In this document: one piece after another, positions 22,391 through 35,092 of the stretch | Layout: each line of letters begins with the position of its first letter | Numbering within the stretch: position 1 is the stretch's first letter | Assembly: GCA_002803225.1 (NCBI GenBank) | Contig: NXFV01001382.1 | Coordinates: 26,390-90,389, forward strand | Length of the DNA stretch: 64,000 nt | DNA from: Gamarada debralockiae | Taxonomy: Eukaryota; Ascomycota; Leotiomycetes; Helotiales; Hyphodiscaceae | Direction: 5' to 3' | The notes under the pieces: model-generated | Told to the model about the DNA's origin: nothing | Database searches by the model: none | The model's input: only the letters and a program-made list of their open reading frames with translations | Made by a program: the position numbers and the translations under genes

Positions 22391-24184
22391 ATGGAAGAAA
22401 CCAAGTCAGTACCAGTCGCTCTGACTGAGACCCGCTCCATCGATGCTTACAAGCACGACCCCGACCACATCGAGGAAGTGGTCATCGCACGTCTTACGGA
22501 GGAAGAGATTTACAAACTGTCAGAGGAGGCATTCAGTTGGAGATCAAAGGCTGCTCTTCGCATTGTGGGAATCATGTTTGTTCAAGGTTGCAACCAGGCC
22601 GGCTATGGAGTTGACTGGGGTGTGATCTCAGGAATTGTAGGCAGATGACATCTCAGAATCCTTGATTCCATCACTGACTCTGAATAGAATTCCTACCAAT
22701 CCTGGCACACATATTTGAACTTCACAAACTCCGGGACAACCTATGCAACCCTGAATGCCCTTATGAGCATTGGTAACATTTGTGGAGCGCCATTCCAGAC
22801 ATTCGCAGATGTCATTGGACGTCGAGGGATCAATTGGGTTGGCAATTTTATTGTAATCTTCGCGGCGATCCTGCAAGGCTGTGCCCAGAACATGCCAATG
22901 TTCATGGCTGGCCGTTTCTTCCTTGGTTTCGGTTCAGCGATCATGAGCTCTCCGCAGTATATGGCGGAAGTCGCACCAGCACATCTTCGTGGTCGTCTCG
23001 TTGGTATATTTGGGTCCTGCTTCCAGGTTGGTAGCGTTCTCATGCTGGGAGCGATGGTAGGCTTCACCGATCTATCCAACACCAACAACTGGCAATGGAG
23101 AGTTCCCCTCTTACTTGAAGCCATGTTCCCTCTTATTGTGTGCACCTTCATCTATGTCCTGACACCGGAAAGTCCTAGATTCCTCGTTATGAAGGGAAGG
23201 ATATCCAAGGCGAGACAAGTCATTGCAAAACACCACACCGTATCAGAAGACGAGAACGCTCCCATAGTCGATGCTGTCATCCGCCAAATTGAGGATTCGC
23301 TTGAGAGCGATCGCATTCTTAATCGCCAATGGTGGAATTGGACTGTCTTCTTCACCAAGGCAGCGCGATACCGCTTTCTCATCCTGGTTCTCTACGCTTG
23401 TTTCCAGCAGTGGAATGGAGGCGGAATCATCACCTTCTACCTCTCTCCCATGCTTGATCAACTCGGTATCACCTCGGCCAGAGCTCAGTTAGGGTGGAAT
23501 CTTGGACTTACACTCGTCTATTGGCTTTTTACATTGATTGGCGCAACGTTCATCGATAAATTCCGCAGACGTACGCTGATCTTCACTGCTCTGATCGTTT
23601 TCGCTATCTTGCAGACTGCAGCAACTTTGACTTCGTGGGCATACAAGTAAGCTTTTCTCGTCGCTCTCTGTCTTCGCGAGATTTTCCCCCACGCACTTGC
23701 ACTAACAGCGAACAGTACCAAAGGCCATCCCCTCTCAGCTGTAGGCTTGACTATCGCCTGGGTCTTCCTCTTCCAAATGTCATCTGCAAGTATGATCGCC
23801 ATCATGCACAATCTCTACCCTGTCGAAGTTCTCGCCCTCCCTCTGCGTGCCAAGGGTCTTGGCTTGTTCTCTCTTCTTCAGGGAATCTGCGGTGTCGTCC
23901 AGACATACGGTATCTCAGTCGGTATCTCGGACATCGGATACAAAATATTTGCTGTGTATGTCGTATACAATCTCTGTCAGCTTGTCGCATCCTATTTCAT
24001 CTTCCCGGAGACGTATGCTCTCACACTTGAGGAAATCGATGCTGTGTTCGAGACACCTGGTGTTCGTCCTGTCAAGATGTCGCTGGATATCCAGAAGGCG
24101 AAGAATGAGAAGCAGAGGCTTGAAGATCAGGCTAATGGCATTCCTGAGAAGACCGGAATACGTAAGATCTGGAAGTACCTCTGA
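22391..24184 (+). CDS. MFS sugar transporter (SP family)
   Basis: Exons 22391-22636, 22688-23646 and 23716-24184 give 557 residues. About twelve transmembrane segments are visible. Family marks are GYDQG-like QAGYGVDWG after helix 1, DVIGRRG in the first cytosolic loop, GRFFLGFG in helix 4, PESPRF near residue 243 ahead of the central loop, and PETYALTLEEID at the end of helix 12. The sequence resembles fungal hexose/lactose-permease-type proton symporters. The substrate cannot be read from sequence. The divergent arrangement with GH95 and proximity to GH1 suggest import of an oligosaccharide or a released sugar. Confidence 0.93.
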
Positions 24185-26345
24185 GCTCGTTTCGAGGATG
24201 GCAGGTTAGATTCTGAGTGTTGCTCAAGGAGGGTGTAACGCTGCGAAGTGCATAGAGTGGAAGTGGTTTTACGTAGTTTCTGTCGAGTATAGTAATCGAT
24301 ACTCGATCACATCAATGATCACTTCCATTTGCTTGCCTTTGGACATTGCATATGTACACTCTTGTCGTGCTGCTTTCTTGCAACATAGCAACTAAAGATC
24401 TTGCTCAAATGAATGTTTTGATTGGATGAAGGCATCAACCACCTTACCTAGCTTCATATGATCACATCTCTCGGGAATGACCCCGTCATTTGACCACTTA
24501 TTTCTCCATTGCAGGAACATTGATTGGAGGAAGAAAGCCAGGCATTGAGCTCCCCACGAGGCTGCTTTATGCAGCGTGGGACCAACCTTGAATCAAATTG
24601 AAAGGTCTTGGCTTTCCTATCACCTGCGCCATTGCTGGATGGCAGCGCAGGGCTTACATCAATCTCAGTGCCCCAGTGAAGTGTATGTTCTACATCGCTA
24701 CAATGATACCGAATTAAGCCACTATAGGTAGATTCATAAAAGGCACTTTTTTGGGTCCCATATGGAGTAATCCGTGTCATCGGGCCTTTCACCCGCTTGG
24801 GCCATGCTCCTGAACTCAAGAGTATTAAATGATCTATTCAAGAACGTTGTTGATTGATGGAATGTTGACGATAAGTTACATATTAACACGGACTACAATC
24901 CCTGGCGACGTTGACTATTACCACAATCGTAACAACTTGCATGGTTTAGATTCTTGACCTCAAAGCGAAATACAATCTTGGATGTTGAAGCACCATAGTA
25001 AACGCTTTTTCTTCCGAGATGTCGAATGTAGCACTTGCGAGTATGAGTTTCGAGAAGTCCAAAGACCAACAAAGTGACAAAGAAGCGCAATTGATAAAAA
25101 AACAAACAAATGAGTGCAAGCTCTGTAAAGTTGGGGTTTGTCCGCCTTCTAAATGTTGGGTAGGTTCCCATCTTCGTATTATGCAAAGGCTATGAGGACC
25201 CCATGAAAGTGTCGTGACCTTGACAGCCATGCAAAGCTGCATTTCTATAGCGAACCATGAAGTAGATCGACATCCCGCCACCCTGCTTTTGCTTGTTTTC
25301 AACACAGACCATAAGTTCATGATACATCGGAACACCTCACATCAGAAGAATGTATGTGCCAATAGGTCAAAATGCAACACAACGTTTCGGGCATTAGCTG
25401 GAGGAAGTAAACTTCCGGCTCAAGGGTCTTTGAATGGGCTGGCCAGTGTTGTCTAAACGGCGAAGCTACTGAGTACACAATGAACATCATGACATGACAT
25501 TCTCCCATGTACGCTTGCGCTGTTCATGAAAGAAGAGCGAAGCCATGAACTTAGGCGGCCGAAGACCGACGTGGCATTCCATGTGGCCTCTCGAAAAGGG
25601 GTAACTAGCTGAAAAGTGTAAAGTTGGAGAAAGGTTGGGGAGCGAATCCGCCTTAAGCACTTGCTCTGTACTGCATTTCCCTATTCTGTATGTGTTCCGA
25701 AGCTTGGCTAGCAAAGCGGTGGGAGAGGCACACCAGGGCTTAAGAGGCTGGGCATCGCCGCCTCGCAGCTTGTTTGCCACGTACTACGCACATGGTGAAT
25801 CACAGGCTCTGTTGTAAAAGGAATGACGACTTCAGCCCCTTCTAGCGTTGCTGGGAATGGAAGGACGTGAAGTGATGCGGCGAAGATTCACTGCGGCGAA
25901 ACTAGGGTGTGTCGGTAGCCCTCAAGAGACTAACTCTATCGGTAAATTTATAGGCTCTGCAGGTGTGTCACTATCCTCAGACAAAGAACCGCTTTTCTTT
26001 CCTTCGAAGTAACGCGACCGTTTGATATATTCTTCTGATGATGAAGTCGTCTCAGATAGCCTACCTCTTCCAGCGTACTATCCCGTTCTAGGTATAGTAC
26101 CTTCCTAAAAGGCTTGCTTCAACAAAGCTTGCCGCATTTGTGTCACCTTTGCTTGTGCAGGCAACAACCCCTTAAATTCCATCTCTTGCACCCTCGCTCC
26201 ATCGAAGATCGTGTCTTTTTCTACGTCATTCTATGCATACGGAGGTACTGAGTGATATTCAGCAACGTGTCTCTCAGCAAAGTCTCTTCGGAAAGTCGGA
26301 CTTCATTCTCCAATTCTTTATCTCGAACTCTCGATCTCTAGCACA
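24185..26345. other. Intergenic region without supported genes
   Basis: About 2.2 kb. The longest frame (24454-24819, minus strand, 121 codons) has no recognisable domain and no supporting splice structure. The last 200 bp before 26346 are probably the promoter and 5' UTR of the MYND gene. Confidence 0.35.
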
Positions 26346-27959
26346 ATGTCAACCAATATCATGAACAGAGAGTTGATTGAGAAGGAGGAATGCGTGCAGA
26401 TTCCAGCACTCCCTCTGCTAGCTATCCGAGGGTACCTTTGCTTTCGTTGCTTATCCCGACCACCAAAGTTGACCAAATGTGGCGCTTGCAAGCGTGCGGT
26501 ATATTGTGGAAAGCATTGTCAAGCATTGGATTGGAAGATTCAACATAAAAAGGATTGCAAAGTTCTACGGATGGTCAATGAGAGAGAAGCAAGAGGAAGG
26601 GTTGGTTCGAGATCTCGTGAACTATGGACAAAATCACTTGTATGTGTTAAGCACTTCTCCCCTGGTGCTGACTTTCTCTCGTACTTGGAGCGATCTTTCT
26701 ATGCTAAATCCTTTTGGCGTTCTTTTATAACCGACGATTTATTGTTTCGTTATATAACTAGCAGCGCTTAAATACTAACTGCATTTGACAGCGGGCCACG
26801 TTGATGCTGATTCGTGAGACAACCGAAGATAGAAGTCCTTTTGACATTATAAGGTAAGTGACCGCTGTATCATACGGGCCAAATTTTTAACCGCATGTCT
26901 GAAGAGGTCAACCGTACTGCGCAACTTGTCATCGAGGAGCTATGGAAATGCCACCGCCAACGACCCTGAGACCGTGCGAAGTCTGCCATTTGGTCTTCAC
27001 ATGTACCTCGTGCACCTCTTCTCACGCCCAGGAAGAATGCCAATTATTGAAAGTATTGGAAACAACGAGACTTTTCTCATCTCATACTTCGAGAATTTCC
27101 GCCATGCCGAAGTCAGAGGTGTTGGAACATCGTCCCCAAGACTATCCTATTGTCCCTTGTCAACAGTGAACACTTGGCACGAATATTTCACTGAACTCTC
27201 CGATAAAAAAGACGCACACCGATTCATGAATCCCGATTTCAGCTTGAACAAAAACTTCGCTCAGTCCTTGCCCGAGGAAAAGACTCTAGCCCGGACGAAA
27301 GATGTGCGAAACTACTTTCTCCAAGGAACAGCAACATTGTCGATGGCATTGACGATTCTTGCGGCGCTTGAAGATAGCATAAGCGATTTGTCAACCCGCC
27401 AAAGTCTCTCAATTTTCCTAATCGGAGCCAAGGCAAAGGAAATACATGGTTCATGGGTATTTGAAGAACTGCTTCATTTGCTGCCGGGACTTCAAACTTT
27501 GAAGTTCATGTTGATCGGGCCAGGCTCAAAGTAACATCCCCGGATGACAACGGAAATGAAATTGAATGTGCAAATTGTCCAATTTGCATATCCCAGGGCA
27601 GGAAACGAATTCAGGGAATGTATGGTGGGCTCTATCATGACTACGCCAAAACATCTCACTACCGGAAACCGGATCTGGCTGTTCTGTTCCACAGCGGTCG
27701 TGCAGAATGTGAAGTTGAATCTTGGGCTCCAACGACTAGATTCCTAATTGATTCGAGCACGTTGACTCTGTGCACGACATGGACTAAGCGCGAGGCACAA
27801 GAGGAGGAAATGCAACTTGACCAGCTTGGTGTACGGTACATAGTTCGGCCAGAAGAAAACAAATGGAGGAGTCTCGTTCCAATCCCAGACTTTTTGGAAG
27901 GTGGCGATGATGCGGTTTTCTATGTCAACTATTACAGGTATTTGTTTCAGGGTAGATGA
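26346..27959 (+). pseudogene. MYND zinc-finger / MSS51 C-terminal domain protein, two frameshifts
   Basis: Exons 26346-26639, 26792-26853 and 26905 onward splice cleanly. Residues ~32-72 form a MYND finger (CFRCLSRPPKLTKCGACKRA, then YCGKHCQ and HKKDC). A second Cys/His cluster follows (CATCHRG, PCEVCH, CTSC). The MSS51-type C-terminal domain is recognisable: NTWHEYFTELSDK, HGSWVFEELLHLLPG, LIGP, HDYAK, KPDLAVLFHSG. The frame changes twice, near 27155-27158 and near 27522-27525. Each time one missing base would restore homology. A 41-nt intron at 27053-27093 is a weaker alternative for the first. The family is fungal; the role of nuclear paralogues of Mss51 is unclear. Either it is a young pseudogene or the assembly carries two 1-bp errors. 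Confidence 0.7.
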
Positions 27960-28623
27960 GGCACAGTTGAGATTGGAGGCAGAGGGAATATTCAAACGCA
28001 TTCAGTACCAAACGCCTCTGATGCATACTCTTCGCACCCAAATTTAGAGAAAGATTTCTGCTACCATTACGGCCCGCCTGGGTTGAGAACTTAGCCCAAA
28101 TCAGTCACCTGAACTCGATACTCACACCCGATTCGCAAAGAGCAATGCCACATATGTCGCTAGTTTCAGCTTCCCAACGCTAAGCCTCCTGTCCCGTGTT
28201 TTCGTACCCGTCACAGTTGGCGATATCCCCAGCAATTCAGATAAACGAGATGAGAAGATACAAAAGTTTCGAGACTCGCGCAGAGGCTATTTTACATGGA
28301 CACGCGTGTGAATCTCCATTTTGTGCTTAAACTCCCTTTTCTCGCCGCGTTTTGGAACATTTGGTACCTCGGTGTACAATAGTCAGTTCAACTTGGTGTG
28401 GCACAAATAAATGAGGCTTAAGCCACAAGGCTTAGATCCAGATTCTAAATATGCATACATCAACCATCTGTGTTGGCCGTGCGCTCTCTATATTCTGCAA
28501 TTTATGGACATGCTGTATCCCTATTCTCCTCCCCTGATGAGACTTTAGATTCGCTCTGGCGGAGGGGGCGGAGACAATCGATCTCACGACGTGTTCTTCT
28601 ATTTGCGACTCGAAGCAAGCAAA
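27960..28623. promoter_or_regulatory. Intergenic region and probable promoter of the DUF6536 gene
   Basis: No coding sequence is supported in these 664 bp. It lies between the end of the MYND pseudogene and the ATG at 28624. Confidence 0.3.
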
Positions 28624-30766
28624 ATGAATACACAATCTGGGTTTGTCTGGAAGGCAATACCACTTGACGACCCAGAAATTTCGCTGAGGTATCTACCCAC
28701 AGTACCCCGCGTCTCCACCAACTTCCTGATGTTTCGCGCAGAGAAATCTACCCTCAAAGAGCACAGAGGGAACTAAAGGCACCCCGGCAATACAATAGAC
28801 CTTTGCCTGACCCTAGTCGCAACCTCCAGGGTTTGAGGAAAGATGTCGGGCTTCGCGCCGGTCTTGTAGTCGTTGTCTTCGTCATCAACTTCACGGTCTT
28901 GACCTGGCAGGTCGCAAAAGGCAAACTCCATGCGACTACAACTATGTACCAAGGCTCATGCAAGAACGCAAGATCAATAGATACCTGGGTCCATGCATTC
29001 GTCAACATTCTGTCCACCTGCTTGTTGGCAGCCTCGAATTATTGTATGCAATATCTTTCTGCTCCGACGAGACCGGAGGTAGACAACATGCATAGGCGGA
29101 GGAGGTGGATGGATATTGGGATTCCATCTGTGCATAATTTGAAATCTCTGCCGAGGTCGCGAGTTGTATTGTGGGGAATTCTGGCGATTACTTCGTTGTT
29201 TATCCACCTTCTGTAAGTATACATCCAACGAATGGATTGTCAACTTCTTATGGAAGCAGATATAACGCCTCAGTCTTCTTCACTATCGTTACTCCGGATT
29301 ATACTTATGTCACCGTCACAGAAGACTTCCAAAATTTAGGCGCTTCGCAAGACTCGTACACTTCATACTGGGGTATAGATCCGACAACCTTCGATAACGT
29401 CGACCAATGGGTATACCTCTCGAACGAAGAGTGTATCAACACCTACCTCCCTACTCTCGCCTTGACCAAGAATCGCAATCTCCTCTTAGTCACTCCCTCC
29501 AACAGCACACTTTCGATCATGGGCCAGTTTCCACTCACACAACCAAACACTGTCACTGCAGACGAGATTGTGTATTGGCCCTGTGTTCCAAGCCAAGATT
29601 ACAGCATCAAAATCTGTACCACGTGCTGCACACCTGCAGCTCTCGACGCGGATGATTGGACCGTGAGCGGATACCCGATCTCCTACTGCCTCAGCCAACA
29701 GTTTGAGGAAGAATGCAGGCTCCAAGTCTCAACTACATTCTTGCTCATCGTCACAATCAGCAGTGCCATCAAAGTCGCTGCAATTCTCCTCACGATCCGA
29801 GTCTTCACTCTCCCTCCCCTAGCCACCCTCGGCGACGCCATATCCTCCTACCTACAGACCCCCGAAGCAATAACCAAAGGAATGTGTACCATAGACCGCC
29901 AACAAGCAGTGAAAGGTTGGCCAGCAGAATCCACTCCCAAGATCTTCCACCAAAAGAAGCAATTCTGGTGGAAAGCAGCCTCTTTGAAACGAGCCATCAC
30001 AGCCAATCTACTCGGCCTCATTTCTCTCGGCGTAATATCTGGACTGCTACACATGTGTCTCTCCGGCACAGCAGGAGCAACAACTCTCAAAGCACTATGG
30101 GCCGACGGATTCGGATCCACAACGCAAAAGCACTCCCTCGGCCATGCCTTCACCTTGAACCTCAGCCTCCTCATCACCAACTTGCCCCAATTGCTAGTAA
30201 CTTCCATCTACGTATCCTACAACTACCTCCTAACTTCTCAACTCGCTAACGCTGAATTCCAAAAATATGCGTTCCATCGTCTTCCTCTCCGCGTCACGAA
30301 CCCTAGAGGCCAGCAACGGAAAACACACTATCTTCAACTCCCCTACTCCTACGCCATTCCCTTCCTAGTAGCTAGTGGATTGATCCACTGGCTTACCTCA
30401 CAGTCATTCCTCTTCGTGCGCATTGTCAGCCTTTCTCAGACTGGTGCTGAGAGGGAAGCGGGACTCTCTGGGCCGTATTATAGCTGTATCGCAATGATCT
30501 TTTTGCTCATCTTTGCGACTTTGGTGGTTGTAGCTGGGTTTGCCAATGGGTTTCGAAGATACGATGGTATGATTCCGGTTGGTGCTACGTGCTCTGTGTG
30601 CGTTTCGGCCGCTTGTCATAACGAGGAATATCTGAAGGAGGAAGCATGGTTAGGCCCGGTGGCTTGGGGCGATGTTTCTAGATCGGAGAATAGTGTGGCA
30701 GTGAGGCATCTGACTTTCACGAGTTTGTTTGCTCAAACGCCTGTTGAAGGGGCGCTGTACTCGTAG
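28624..30766 (+). CDS. DUF6536 multispanning membrane protein
   Basis: Exons 28624-28688, 28799-29212 and 29260-30766 give 661 residues. An N-terminal hydrophilic segment leads into a first membrane helix (AGLVVVVFVINFTVLTWQV). The DUF6536 hallmarks follow: YQGSCKNARSIDTWVHAFVN, TCLLAASNYCMQYLSAPTRP, then RRWMDIGIPSVHNLKSLP and HLLYNAS across intron 2. A Cys-rich extracellular-like loop (CTTCC, SYCLSQQFEEECR) precedes at least five further helices. The family is restricted to fungi and has no established function. The exon 1 assignment is the least certain part: it relies on donor AG|GTATCT and acceptor AATAG, which are frame-compatible. Confidence 0.8.
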
Positions 30767-31616
30767 ATTCCAGCTTCGCCACTATAAAAACACAATGCCT
30801 TTGGCTTGAACTTCAATCATTCTTACCTCCATCAAGACCACGAGTAGAAGGGGTGTCCATTTCATTGCTGCTACCAGGAGCTCCTCCTCTTCTTTATATC
30901 CCGAATGCTTATTTGTTTCGAACGATTATAGTAATTTCTTAAACGTGCTGGAAGTGTGCCCACTGATCTCGTTACTACGGATCAATTCAGACCTAAATCA
31001 TCTCGCCAAACACGCCTGCTCGCGCTTCCACAGCAGCGCGACCACCCCTTGCGACGACCAAATGCACCACGACAGCGAGAAGTGCGCTCGACAATGCAAG
31101 CCTATTTCGCAGTACTTTATACACAATGCAAGGCGAATCATCTGCGACTTGTACTCACAACGTCATTCGTTGGCAGAATAGCGCTTGCTCATGAGAACTC
31201 GCAGCCCGTTCATATGAAGTGTTTTTGGGGGTCCAAGGGAGCGAATGCGCGAGTGAGAAGAGATTAACTTACTTACTTATATGATAGTTCACAAGTCGAG
31301 TCGCCATTGGTCGCAGGAGGATGGGCGAATGGTGAATTTTTATTGCTATCTAAAGCTACTTTTCCCTTTGACTGAATCCTTCCATCAACAAAAGCAAGCG
31401 AATAAACCCTTTCTTTTGTGTCATAATACTCATCGTCAACTCCGAAACATCAATGTAAAGTTACTTTTCTGTGCGAAGCGAACCCTTTAATAAGCAAGCC
31501 CAAGCAAAACCTCTTCTTTTCCTATCATAATCATCAACCATCGTCTCCAGTCTCAAACAGCCTCCGTCCCAGTCCAGCCCAGCCCAGCCTAAGTCAGGTT
31601 CCCACCCCGAGCAATC
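30767..31616. other. Convergent 3' spacer
   Basis: 850 bp between the stops of the DUF6536 and DUF4139 genes. No gene is seen. Two loosely related segments, near 31389 (AAGCGAATAAACCCTTTC) and 31475 (AAGCGAACCCTTTAATAAG), repeat about 85 bp apart. A half-copy of the hairpin motif, TTCGAACGATT, lies at 30917-30927. Confidence 0.35.
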
Positions 31617-34122
31617 CTAAACACCAACAACACATTCCCCACCAGGGAACGTAGCCTCATACTCCAACACCAACTTAACCCCACATCCCGGATTCAACTT
31701 AACATTCCAAGCAACCTCACCCTCCTTCTTCGCGGTCGCCTCCGCTGTTCCCCATCTAACCGCCCTCTCAACCTCCTTACCATTCTCGGTTCCATAAGCA
31801 CTAGCTCTCGCAGTCTTAGCAGATCCCTTGCTCAAAATTCCCGTAGCAGCGGGCATAAGAGCAAAGGATGAAGAAGCATTCATGCCAGTTCGAATAGGTT
31901 CCGAACCAGGTTTGAGGCCACGAGGAGCAGTGATTTCGATGTGGAGGCGCTCGTCTTCGGAGACGGGCACTTGATCGAGGACTGTGAGTTCAACGGGGGC
32001 GTTGTTCTTGGTGTTCGTGATGGTGATTGCACGATTGAAGACATTGCTGTCTTCTTTCGAGAAAATACCAGACTGGCTTCGCCGAACCGTAGGCTTGGTG
32101 TATGAAATCTGGATAGCAGGATCAACACCGAGTGGAAGGGAGAACGACTCGCCGGCGGAGCAGCGTGGGAAGGTCGCCTGGCCTAAGAATGATCCATCAA
32201 GACTGAGGCCAAGTGGACCTTTAAGGAGTGTGATCTTCGAGGCGTTGCGGAGTCGTGCTTTGAGGAAAGCGACTTGGCGCAGTTTGCCAATAACGATGTG
32301 CGAGAAAACAATGTTCTTGAAGTCGACTCTGGCGATCTTGTGTTTGATGGTAGAGTTGGAGGGAGCGAGTGTCTTGTGGCCAGGGACATCGTAGGTTGTG
32401 GTCATGCCAGATTCTTCCCAGGCGCCTTCTTCGAAGACGAGGGAGTTGATGTCTTGATGGGGGCCCGAGGGCGCGGGCCCGCTGTCGAATAAGCCGAAGC
32501 CCATGTCCTCATCCACCTCATCCTCATCTGCAGCGACAAGACCCTTATCTTGATATCTAGTGCTTTTCGCTTGGTTTACCAAGCGTGCCACAGGCTGAGC
32601 GTTCGATCCGAAAAGGCTAGAACCACCGAAACCACCGCCTCGCCCGCCTCGCCCACCGAACAGTCCTCCCGTTGGTGCAGGCGGAGGAGCAGCAGCAGCA
32701 TTGGAATGCATCCCGAATTGCGCAGCCGATTGGGACAAGGCTGCTGATCTCGAGGCAAGTTGGTCGAGTGCTTCTCCACGCTCAACCACCTTGGCAGCTC
32801 GTCGGCGTTTGTGCTCTTCAACGTACTCCTTCTGAGCACTCATGTCGACACCGAAGAGTTGATGTCTGGGTTTCTGTGCTTGGTTCGCATTGGTATTCCA
32901 TTCCGTTCGCTTCATATTTAGCTCATGCTTGGACATCAAGGCGCTGTCAGTGTTGCGAGCTCCTTTCATCAAACGAACGTGCCATGGGTGGAGAGTCGGG
33001 ATTTGTTCGCTGAGACCAGAGAATGTGGTTTGTGATGTAGAGAGAATGACTTTGGCATCGCGCCAGGTCTCTGAGGTGGTGTTTTTCAAATCTGCGCTAT
33101 ATTCGAGGATACCGGTGCACTTGACAGAGTTCAAGTTGAGGTCGTAACGTGGGGACCAGGATGCCGAATAAGTGATGTATGAAATGGAGAGAGAGATTGA
33201 GCCATCCTTGAGTGCTTCAGGCTCGTGGAATGTAGTGGTAGCCAGATTTGTGACTTCGCCCTCGGTGATTGAGCTGCGTCGGGATGATCCTGGAGTCAAG
33301 GTCGAAGACTCCAGGGAGATTGTGATACGGTAGACTTTCTTTGCCCAGAATGAGTCTCTCTCGGCCTTGATTCTCTGCTTCTCCTTGAACATCTCAGCCT
33401 TCTTCCGAATCTTCTTCTCCTTCAACTTGGTCTTTTCCTTCTGTTCCTTCAGTTGAGCCTTTACCAACTGCTTTGCCAACTTTGTCTTCTCCTTCTGCGC
33501 CTTGGTTATATCCTCGTCGATCTTTTCAGCCGCGGCGGCGCAAGCAACATGATCGGAGAAGATCTTCTTGCGTTCCTCATTGTAAGCCTTCAGAATGTCT
33601 GGAAGCTTTTCCGGAGGGGTTCGCTCGGTAGCGATACTCTTGCCGAAATTGTCGCAGATTTGTAGACGATTGGCAGCGTTGTTGATCTTCTCCTTCTCGG
33701 CCGAGAGAGCGTCGTTGAGTTGTTTGATCTTCTTGTCGATTGTCTTCATGGATTCGTGTTCGGGCTCGGATTCGCTCTCATCATCGTCCTCCTCCTCTGA
33801 GTCTGATGGGTAGACATCTTCGTAGACATCACGGTTGGGAAGCAGATCGACTGAGACCTCGGAGATGGTAGCTGCTCCGGTTCCTTCGACCTTGATGGAG
33901 TGTTCGTCAACTGTAGGGGCAAGTCCGTCGATGATGATCTGGTTCGGTCCAGGCTTGCATTTGTTAGCATGATATTAGTGGTTTGGGTGAGAAACAACTT
34001 ACCTTGAGGGTGATATCCTTGATATCGCGGATTATCTGTGCTCGAGTAGGGAAGAGGAGCACACTTCTGGTGCCTAGATCCCGAATGCGGAACTCCTGTT
34101 TGTGAGGGGAGTCTGTTGCCAT
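31617..34122 (-). CDS. DUF4140/DUF4139 domain protein (mucoidy-inhibitor-A-like)
   Basis: Exons 34122-34003 and 33953-31617 on the minus strand give 818 residues. The N-terminal DUF4140 part (FPTRAQIIRDIKDITL, then PGPNQIIIDGL) is followed by an acidic stretch and a Lys/Glu-rich coiled coil at residues ~110-240. The DUF4139 beta-rich domain starts near YITYSASWSPRYDLNL. It is interrupted by a low-complexity Gly/Ala/Phe loop (GGLFGGRGGRGGGFGGSS) and ends LKLVLEYEATFP-like (KLVLEYEATFPGGECVVGV). Family members occur in bacteria and fungi without a proven biochemical role. The 49-nt intron is normal and lacks the hairpin motif. Confidence 0.85.
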
Positions 34123-34820
34123 GGTTGCGTTTGCTGACCTGTATCAGGTGGTGGTGTGATTGTGCTTAGGAATTAGAAGCTGAGTGACTGGAGATTTTTA
34201 ACCCTGAGAAATGATAACACGAAGGCGAAGAGATACCTTGATGCTTGGTTTGAGATAAGATTAAGAGGAAAGAGGAAGGAAAGCTCAACTTATACCTACC
34301 CCGCGCGTCGTTCGTCACTACCTTTCAAGGCAGCCTCCAGGTCAGCCTTGCTGTGCTCGAAAGAGCCAATGGCGGCGGCTTGGTACCTGACTAGACGCGA
34401 ATCATCTTAGTTTTACAGCTGAAAGAAGCATAAATCCGTCAACAGGCAGCACTACGGGGTAAGAGTCACACTTTTCTTTGGTAGTCTTCTACTGCAATGC
34501 TGCGGCTGATGAGTTGAGAGGTGGAGATGAGAGAAGGAAATAAGAGGTGGCGGAGCGCGGGTTGGCTTTTCAGACGGGTCGATGCTGAGTCATCAGTGAA
34601 GGTTGAAAATTGGTGCCTACCTGGAGAGAGATCGCTCCAAACGAATCCCGTCATAATTGGAATGCCAGATATCAACCGTTCACTTCCTTGTAACGATTGT
34701 TTTCTTGCAGAAGAATCCTTAGCCGACAGAGAACCTAAGTCGCTCACCCTGATTGGGAAGTTGATCTCGAGGATAACAGTAGAAGTCCTAGCTCTCTAAT
34801 GGCGGAGCTTTCGATCACCG

Positions 34821-34865
34821 AAGCGGGCTGAACGATTCATATCTTATATCCCAATTATTGCGGTA
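34821..34865. repeat. Intergenic copy of the GH95 intron-1 element
   Basis: The block begins AAGCG, continues AACGATTCATATCTTATAT and ends TGCGGTA. It matches 20231-20275 in about 37 of 45 positions by eye, with no gaps. It is the best sign that the intron motif is part of a dispersed element. Confidence 0.7.
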
Positions 34866-35092
34866 TTCTTCAACTTTTGAACACCTGGAAACTAGGTAGG
34901 TGTTTGTCTTTAAGTTGTTCACCGCAAACCCAAACAAACCAACAAATAATCCCTCCCAATGAATCTTCTAATCTCTAATCTCACAAGCGCCCCGTGCCGC
35001 ACGCTCGGGAATTTAAGCACAGCAGGAACAAACAAGCAGTCAGACAATCCTCTATCGCGAAAGTTTGCATAACTCCAATCCCAAAGGACCAT

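Noticed and set aside
24454..24819. 121-codon minus-strand frame in the 24-26 kb spacer
   Set aside because: Not recognised and no exon-intron context; composition alone is not enough to call a gene.
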